Source: an uncultured Lachnospiraceae bacterium (GTDB taxonomy: Bacteria > Bacillota > Clostridia > Lachnospirales > Lachnospiraceae). Taken from it: a stretch of DNA of 64,000 nt. The translations under genes were made by a program, and so were the position numbers. The stretch spans positions 1 to 64,000 of the forward strand of contig CANREG010000005.1 in the NCBI GenBank assembly GCA_947629565.1. Reading direction: 5' to 3'. Below, piece by piece: positions 58,296-64,000 of the stretch; position 1 is the first letter of the stretch, and each line of letters starts with the position of its first letter. Below the pieces are notes generated by a model, which saw nothing but the letters and a program-made list of their open reading frames with translations, did no database searches and was not told the origin of the DNA.

Positions 58296-59187
58296 TCTTT
58301 CTATCCCCTTTTTTTGATGAAAACAGCCGGCCCGCCAGCCGTCCAAAAACGCTTTCTTTTTTCTTTCCTTCGCCACACTTAGCCTCCGGGCTGATGAAGC
58401 CCTCCGTTTCATATTCTATACTCTCTGACACCTCCCGTTTTGTCTGCTGGCTGCTGTTAAGGATATTATAAAAATATTCCCGGCTCATGGGCTCTGTCTG
58501 CCATGAGGAAGAATCTTTGCGGTGCTCCGCAAATAATTCTGTTTCAATACCGGCCTTGTCATACTCACAAAGCAATTTTGCCATCCGCACTTCCCCATCA
58601 TATTTTTCCATATCCGACAGATATATATAATCATGATTCGTAATTTTGCTGCGCAGCTCTGCAATAGACAGTTCGGGAAACTGCCTTCTGAGAATCTTCA
58701 ACACAGAAGCCTCCGGAGATTTATTTTTTAACCTGATGCCGTACCGATGTTCAGCCATATCCTTCCTCCTCAAAATTTTATATAAATAAATCTGATATGC
58801 ATCTGTATGTCCGTCCCCTCTATCCACAAAATCATCTGAGGGAAGCTGATATGCAACCGTGTTGGCATTTAGGGTTTGAAAAGAAGCGGTTTGCTCCTCG
58901 TTTTGAGAATCCGTTTCTTCATCATGCAGCAGGTTCCAAATCGTCTGTCCTATTTGTTCATATGATGTTGATAACGGCAATTCCACCAGCACAGTCTTTC
59001 CCAGTTGGCTTGGCGTGATATCATTTTTTTCCGTAAGCACAGGCTCCATTGTTACATTCATTACGGAATCCTGCAATTTGGTAGAGGAAGCAACAATATA
59101 TCCCCATTGAGAATTATAATATATGTGTACCATAGCCGGTTTCACCGATTGACTGTTCTTTCTTAGGTATTTCTCTAAAAATCTCAT
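58288..59187 (-). CDS. Hypothetical protein, translationally coupled to DUF4304-like gene
   Basis: Long ORF overlapping the next gene's start by a few nt; no family recognised. Confidence 0.6.
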   Translation of the reverse strand: MRFLEKYLRKNSQSVKPAMVHIYYNSQWGYIVASSTKLQDSVMNVTMEPVLTEKNDITPSQLGKTVLVELPLSTSYEQIGQTIWNLLHDEETDSQNEEQTASFQTLNANTVAYQLPSDDFVDRGDGHTDAYQIYLYKILRRKDMAEHRYGIRLKNKSPEASVLKILRRQFPELSIAELRSKITNHDYIYLSDMEKYDGEVRMAKLLCEYDKAGIETELFAEHRKDSSSWQTEPMSREYFYNILNSSQQTKREVSESIEYETEGFISPEAKCGEGKKKESVFGRLAGRLFSSKKGDRKNE

Positions 59188-59454
59188 AATTTTGCTCCAA
59201 TTTCTCTGTTTTCCGGTAATATATCCTGCATTTAAAATTATACATGCTTAACTGTGTGGTAATAGTTTTATTACCCGTATGGTAGCATAACCCTTTTTAT
59301 TCGTCAACCGTAAATTTGACTGACAATTGTCACATCCTTTTGAAAAGGCTTGTCAATCCTGAGATTTTTTATTATTGTATAAGCAATGATAAATCATATC
59401 AAAATACATTTCGTATTGTCTGAAAGAAATGAGATGAAAAGGAGAAGATGTGTT

Positions 59455-60546
59455 ATGTCAACCATTATAGATTCTATTGTAATATTCATCTTATGCGCCG
59501 CTCTATATCCGGTGCACAAATGGAATGCGCTCTTTATTATGTGCCTTCTGCTGTTCGTCTCCCTGTACCTGTTCCAATACTGTCTTTCAGATATGAAAAT
59601 GTTCCGGAGAATGTGCGTTCCGGCCCTGATTCTCTTTTTTTTGGTTCCCGGACTTATCGGTTTTATCCCCTTTTATGTATATGTCTGTTTTTACCAGAGG
59701 CAATACGCCATAGCCGCCCTGTTTTTCCTTCCCTTTCTGACAATGGCGGCGGACAATCCATATACTGCAAATTCAGCCTTCTGTTTTCTGGCTGCCCTTT
59801 CCTTTTATCTCGCCTTCCGCAACAATAAGCAGGCCCGCTTAATCACCGACCTTCACGCCATGCGTGATAACAGCATAGAGCAGCAGCTTACCTTAAAATA
59901 CGCCAACGCCCAGCTTCTGGAAAACCAAAACAACCAGATTTACATTGCCACACTAAAGGAACGAAGCCGTATCGCCAGGGAAATCCACGACAATGTGGGG
60001 CATCTGCTGACCAGCTCCCTTTTACAGACCGGCGCCCTATTAGCTGTCTGTAAAAATGAAACCCTGCTTCCCTATGTGGAAACCCTTAAAAATACATTAG
60101 ACGAAGCCATGTCCGGCATACGCCACAGCGTACATGACCTGCACAATGAAGCCATTGACATGAAGGAGGTTCTGACACAGCTTACCGAACAGTTTACCTT
60201 CTGTCCGGTGAATCTGCAATGCAGCATTTCCCGGCAGATTCCCACCCCGGTAAAATACTGTTTCCTGACCATTGCCAAAGAGGGGCTTAACAATATTGCC
60301 AGACACAGCAACGCAACCTCCGCCCACATCACAGTCAGGGAGCATCCCGCCTTTTACCAGCTGACCATCGAGGATAACGGCACCAAGGGTTCCGGAGAAA
60401 CGCACCCGGACATAAACTCTTCCTCCGGCCTGGGGCTTTACAGCATGCAGGAGCGGGTACAGGCGCTCCATGGCACTATCAATATACAAAACCAAAAGGG
60501 ATTCCGGGTATTTATCAGCATACCCAAGGAGGCTTTCCCGGATTAA
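59455..60546 (+). CDS. Sensor histidine kinase (HisKA_3/NarL-type)
   Basis: 'LKERSRIAREIHDNVGHLLTSSLLQTGAL', 'SSGLGLYSMQERVQALHGTINIQN'; SD AGGAG upstream. Confidence 0.93.
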   Translation: MSTIIDSIVIFILCAALYPVHKWNALFIMCLLLFVSLYLFQYCLSDMKMFRRMCVPALILFFLVPGLIGFIPFYVYVCFYQRQYAIAALFFLPFLTMAADNPYTANSAFCFLAALSFYLAFRNNKQARLITDLHAMRDNSIEQQLTLKYANAQLLENQNNQIYIATLKERSRIAREIHDNVGHLLTSSLLQTGALLAVCKNETLLPYVETLKNTLDEAMSGIRHSVHDLHNEAIDMKEVLTQLTEQFTFCPVNLQCSISRQIPTPVKYCFLTIAKEGLNNIARHSNATSAHITVREHPAFYQLTIEDNGTKGSGETHPDINSSSGLGLYSMQERVQALHGTINIQNQKGFRVFISIPKEAFPD

Positions 60547-60617
60547 AACATATAATCTTCACAATTTATTAATCTTTTATCAAGATTTGAGGAGTACGCT
60601 GTAATCATCAAAAACGA

Positions 60618-60643
60618 AGGGCTGTGAGCCTATTCACAGCCCT
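60618..60643 (+). promoter_or_regulatory. Leader hairpin upstream of lipoprotein gene
   Basis: Perfect 10-bp stem AGGGCTGTGA/TCACAGCCCT, 6-nt loop, immediately before the SD region. Confidence 0.6.
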
Positions 60644-60661
60644 AAGAAAGAAGGGATTATA

Positions 60662-61750
60662 ATGCATACAAAAAAGAAAATAGCCGCTGTCACCCTGACG
60701 GCAATGCTTGCCTGTTCATTGCTTGGCGGTTGTACAAAGAATAACAAAGACACAAAGAACACTGCATCAGAGAACACTGCCGCTGCCCAGCTTGATTTCA
60801 GCAACAGTACGCTGAACGGAATCGTAACCTCTGTAGATGACAATGTCATTACCCTATCTTTAAACGGCAGAATGAATATGCGGGCAGGACAGGGCAAAGG
60901 AATGCAAGCGCCCGATGCCCCTTCCGGTAACGGCGAGGAAACAGACCAGACTCCTCCCGACGCTCCTTCCGGCAACGGCGAGGAAACAGGTCAGGCTCCT
61001 CCTGATGCTCCTTCTGATAGCAACGGGGAAATGGGCCATATGAATACCGATAACACCTCAACGGTTACCCTGACAATCACGAACGAATCTGTGTTACAGG
61101 ATATTTCCCTTTCCGATATCGCAGAAGGAACCTTCCTAATCATATCCTTTGGTGACAATAATCAGATTACCGGCGTCGCAAAAGCAGAAATGGGCGGTAA
61201 TCCCGGCGAAAATCCCAACAGCTCCTCAAATAATTCTGTCAACACCGGAACCGGAGCCAATACTATCACAGCGGACGCAGAAGAAGAAGGTACATCCTAT
61301 ACCTCTGAAACGGCAGATGAAAATGCCCTTCGCATCGAAGGAGATATCAGCTACCTTGGCGCCAATCTTAATGTTACCAAATCTTCAGGAGATACCAGTA
61401 ATACGGAAGCCAGTGATTTTTACGGTTTAAACGCCGGTGTCCTCGGCCTTGAGGGAGCAAATCTTACGCTCTCCCAGTCTGCTATTTCCACGGCTGCCAA
61501 AGGGGCAAACGGTGTATTCGCTTACGGCTCGGGCACAGCCGTAACCCTCAAAAATACCAGTATTACCACTCAGGCAGACAACTCCGGCGGCGTTGATGTG
61601 ACCGGCGGCGCCGTAACGGTAACACTGGATGACACAAGCACCTGGAAATTAACCGGAGACAGTTACATCACCTCCTTAGAGGGCTCTTTAGATTCCATAG
61701 ATATGAATGGCTACACCCTATATATTAACGGGGCTGCCCAGAAAAAATAG
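60662..61750 (+). CDS. Secreted lipoprotein with 15-aa tandem repeats and beta-helix-like C-terminus
   Basis: Lipobox-like 'MLACSLLGGCTK'; repeats DAPSGNGEETDQTPP / DAPSGNGEETGQAPP / DAPSDSNGEMG. Confidence 0.8.
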   Translation: MHTKKKIAAVTLTAMLACSLLGGCTKNNKDTKNTASENTAAAQLDFSNSTLNGIVTSVDDNVITLSLNGRMNMRAGQGKGMQAPDAPSGNGEETDQTPPDAPSGNGEETGQAPPDAPSDSNGEMGHMNTDNTSTVTLTITNESVLQDISLSDIAEGTFLIISFGDNNQITGVAKAEMGGNPGENPNSSSNNSVNTGTGANTITADAEEEGTSYTSETADENALRIEGDISYLGANLNVTKSSGDTSNTEASDFYGLNAGVLGLEGANLTLSQSAISTAAKGANGVFAYGSGTAVTLKNTSITTQADNSGGVDVTGGAVTVTLDDTSTWKLTGDSYITSLEGSLDSIDMNGYTLYINGAAQKK

Positions 61751-61770
61751 ATGAAAAACGGGGGACAAAT

Positions 61771-62391
61771 ATGCGCATTATCATTATCGACGACGACCAA
61801 CTGGTCTGCACCTCATTAAAAATGATTTTAGAACAGGAAGATGATATTACCGTCTGCGCCACAGGTCTGGACGGAGCCGACGCCCTTCCCCTCTTTCGGG
61901 AATACAAGCCGGACATTCTCCTAATGGATATCCAGATGAAGCAGGTAAACGGAACCGAAGCCCTTAAGGGACTGTTGGCAGAATACCCTGACGCCAATGT
62001 CATCTTTTTAACGACCTTTGTAGACGACGCCTACATTATGGACGCCTTAAAATACGGCGCAAAGGGTTACATTGTCAAGCAGAATTATGACAGCATCCTT
62101 CCCGCCTTACAGGCAGTCCTGTCAGGCCAAAATGTATTTGGCAGTGAGGTCATGGAAAAAATTCCGTCGCTGATAAGACAGGATACCGCATTCGACTATT
62201 CCCAATACGGTTTGACGGAAAAAGAATTTGAGATTATTTCGCTGATTGCAGACGGTTTAAGCAATAAGGAAATTGCCTCTGCGTTATATTTAAGCGATGG
62301 CACCCTCCGCAATTACATCAGCACAATATTAGACAAGCTGGGCCTTCGTGACCGTACCCAGCTCGCCGTATTTTTCTATCAGAACAGATAA
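61771..62391 (+). CDS. NarL/LuxR-family response regulator
   Basis: 'MRIIIIDDDQLVCTSLKMIL', 'ILLMDIQMKQVNG', HTH 'LTEKEFEIISLIADGLSNKEIASALYLSDGTLRNYISTILDKLGLRDRTQLAVF'. Confidence 0.95.
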   Translation: MRIIIIDDDQLVCTSLKMILEQEDDITVCATGLDGADALPLFREYKPDILLMDIQMKQVNGTEALKGLLAEYPDANVIFLTTFVDDAYIMDALKYGAKGYIVKQNYDSILPALQAVLSGQNVFGSEVMEKIPSLIRQDTAFDYSQYGLTEKEFEIISLIADGLSNKEIASALYLSDGTLRNYISTILDKLGLRDRTQLAVFFYQNR

Positions 62392-62431
62392 ATGCCGGAA
62401 CATATCATATGCGTTTGAAAACAGCCTGCTC

Positions 62432-63382
62432 TTATTTTTGCAAAAGCAGCGCCGCCGCCCCGATAATCCCCGCATCATTTCCAAGACAGGAGGTGACAAT
62501 GGGCGGAATCTCGCCATGCTCCCCGCCAAAGCAAAGCGGTTTCACCTTCTCTGCCAGCGGGCCGGTGAGATTTTCCTTCTGGGCTGCCACGCCGCCCCCC
62601 AAGATTATCATTTCCGGCCGGAACATATTGATTACATTAGCAATTCCCTCCGCCAGATTCTCCTCATATTCCTCAATGACTCCAATTGCGGTTTTGTCTC
62701 CTTTCACAGCCGCCTCAAAAGGAATCACTCCGTTCATATTGTCAGGATTATCCCCACACATAGAGTTCATCAGAGACTCCGGGTGGCTCCGGGCCTCCCG
62801 GCGGGCAATCCGCAGCAGGGCCGTTGCAGAAGCGTAAGCCTCCAGACAGCCTCTCCGCCCGCAGGTACAGGGTTCTCCTCCGGCTTTTATTACCATATGT
62901 CCCAGTTCCATACCGCCCTTAAGCGGCCCATGAAATATCCTGCCATTTAAAATGACGCCGCCGCCCACACCGGTTCCTAAAGTGAGCAGCACCGCGCTTT
63001 TTACTCCCTTCGCCGCACCGGCGCAGACCTCGCCCAACGCCGCCGCATCTGCGTCATTGGCAATGACAACGGGAAGGGAAAGCGCCCCTTTCATCTGCTC
63101 CACAATGGGAACCCTTTCCCAGTAAAAATTATTAGAATACAAAATAATTCCCTGTTCATCATCAATGGTGCCGGGGCTTCCTATGCCGATTCCCTCGCAA
63201 TCCGCTGCCGTCAAATTTTTTCTTTCCAACAACTGCCGGACGGCGTCAACCATATCCTGAATCATTTTCTCCGGCGGTACGTCAAGCCTTGTGGGAATCA
63301 CTAATTTATCCAGAATCCGGTTTTCCCCGTCTACCAGACCAAATTTCACTGACATGCCGCCCATGTCGATTCCAACCCGCAT
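62432..63382 (-). CDS. ROK-family glucokinase
   Basis: 'VGIDMGGMSVKFGLVD', 'LTLGTGVGGGVILNGRIFHG', 'CTCGRRGCLEAYASA'. Confidence 0.95.
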   Translation of the reverse strand: MRVGIDMGGMSVKFGLVDGENRILDKLVIPTRLDVPPEKMIQDMVDAVRQLLERKNLTAADCEGIGIGSPGTIDDEQGIILYSNNFYWERVPIVEQMKGALSLPVVIANDADAAALGEVCAGAAKGVKSAVLLTLGTGVGGGVILNGRIFHGPLKGGMELGHMVIKAGGEPCTCGRRGCLEAYASATALLRIARREARSHPESLMNSMCGDNPDNMNGVIPFEAAVKGDKTAIGVIEEYEENLAEGIANVINMFRPEMIILGGGVAAQKENLTGPLAEKVKPLCFGGEHGEIPPIVTSCLGNDAGIIGAAALLLQK

Positions 63383-63458
63383 ATCGTTCCTCTCCTTTTG
63401 TACGGCGCAATGTCCTTTTTTGCATATCCTGCAAATTCGGATTCTGCCTTGATTATCC

Positions 63459-64000
63459 CTATCGGATAAAGTTTGTTCGTGTAATCTCCTCTTCCTCCGG
63501 AAGCCCTATGCCGTTGGCTTTCCCGTTTTCTAAAAGTCTCAGCATCCACGCCATATTCCGGCCAAGGGTACGCATAATCTGCAGGCCCTCTAAATCCTGC
63601 TTTACTTCCTCCGGCTTATTGCCATGCACCATGTTCCAGTAAAAGGACGGAACCATCAGCATCCGGTTAATGCCAAGATACTTATTTAATACATCATAGG
63701 TGGCCGTAGTCCCCGCCCGTCTGGCAGAGGCGATACAGGCCGCCGGCTTATACTGCATATACTTACCGGCGCTGTAAAACAGGCGGTCTAACACAGCCAA
63801 CAGGGCGCCGTTAGGCGATGCGTAATATACCGGCGTACCGAAAATGTAACCGTCCGCCTCCTTAACCTTGTCAATCAGCTCACTTACCACGTCATCTTCA
63901 AACACGCATTTTGCTTTTCCGCTTTTTGCGCAGCCTCCACAGCCAATGCAGCCCCGAACCGGTTTGTTGCCAATCTGGAAAATCTCTGCGTCAATGCCCT
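63459..64000 (-). CDS. Flavodoxin-like NAD(P)H-dependent oxidoreductase, 5' end outside window
   Basis: 'ADGYIFGTPVYYASPNGALLAVLDRLFY'; reading frame extends to the window edge with a Cys-rich segment. Confidence 0.85.
   Translation of the reverse strand, partial: GIDAEIFQIGNKPVRGCIGCGGCAKSGKAKCVFEDDVVSELIDKVKEADGYIFGTPVYYASPNGALLAVLDRLFYSAGKYMQYKPAACIASARRAGTTATYDVLNKYLGINRMLMVPSFYWNMVHGNKPEEVKQDLEGLQIMRTLGRNMAWMLRLLENGKANGIGLPEEEEITRTNFIR

Overview
Low-GC Gram-positive chromosomal window, gene content typical of Lachnospiraceae/Clostridia (inferred from protein character only). From left to right: (1) ~0.7-18.4 kb, a minus-strand exopolysaccharide/capsule locus with flippase, Wzy-like polymerase, several glycosyltransferases (one a pseudogene), acyl/pyruvyl transferases, a nucleotidyltransferase/cupin/HAD/GDPD-like cassette, and a distal ACP plus adenylation-nitroreductase fusion module. 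(2) At the head of that locus (18.5-21.3 kb), a NusG-paralog antiterminator (LoaP/UpxY type), a degenerate tyrosine recombinase and an apparent promoter inverton: perfect 29-bp inverted repeats (19836-19864 / 21235-21263) enclose an intact tyrosine recombinase and a consensus sigma70 promoter (TTGACA-17-TATAAT). As assembled the promoter points away from the locus, so the EPS switch looks OFF. (3) A GH5 glycosidase preceded by a type III (ToxIN/AbiQ-like) toxin-antitoxin locus with three 36-nt antitoxin RNA repeats, a promoter and a terminator. (4) glf at the end of a signalling operon with three hybrid histidine kinases, one carrying a C-terminal DegV/FakB-like domain, and an HD-GYP response regulator. 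(5) A PurF paralog lacking the catalytic Cys, an FtsX-type ABC transporter flanked by two inverted copies of a palindromic repeat, an AI-2E transporter, flavin reductase-rubredoxin, citrate synthase, purB and purF. (6) PilZ, an amidase, a BspA-like LRR surface protein, ABC-2 exporters, an AAA/DUF4143 ATPase, a NarL-type two-component system flanking a repeat-containing lipoprotein, a ROK kinase, and a flavodoxin-like protein cut by the window edge. No rRNA, tRNA or CRISPR array was recognised. All calls come from reading the sequence; no database search was run.
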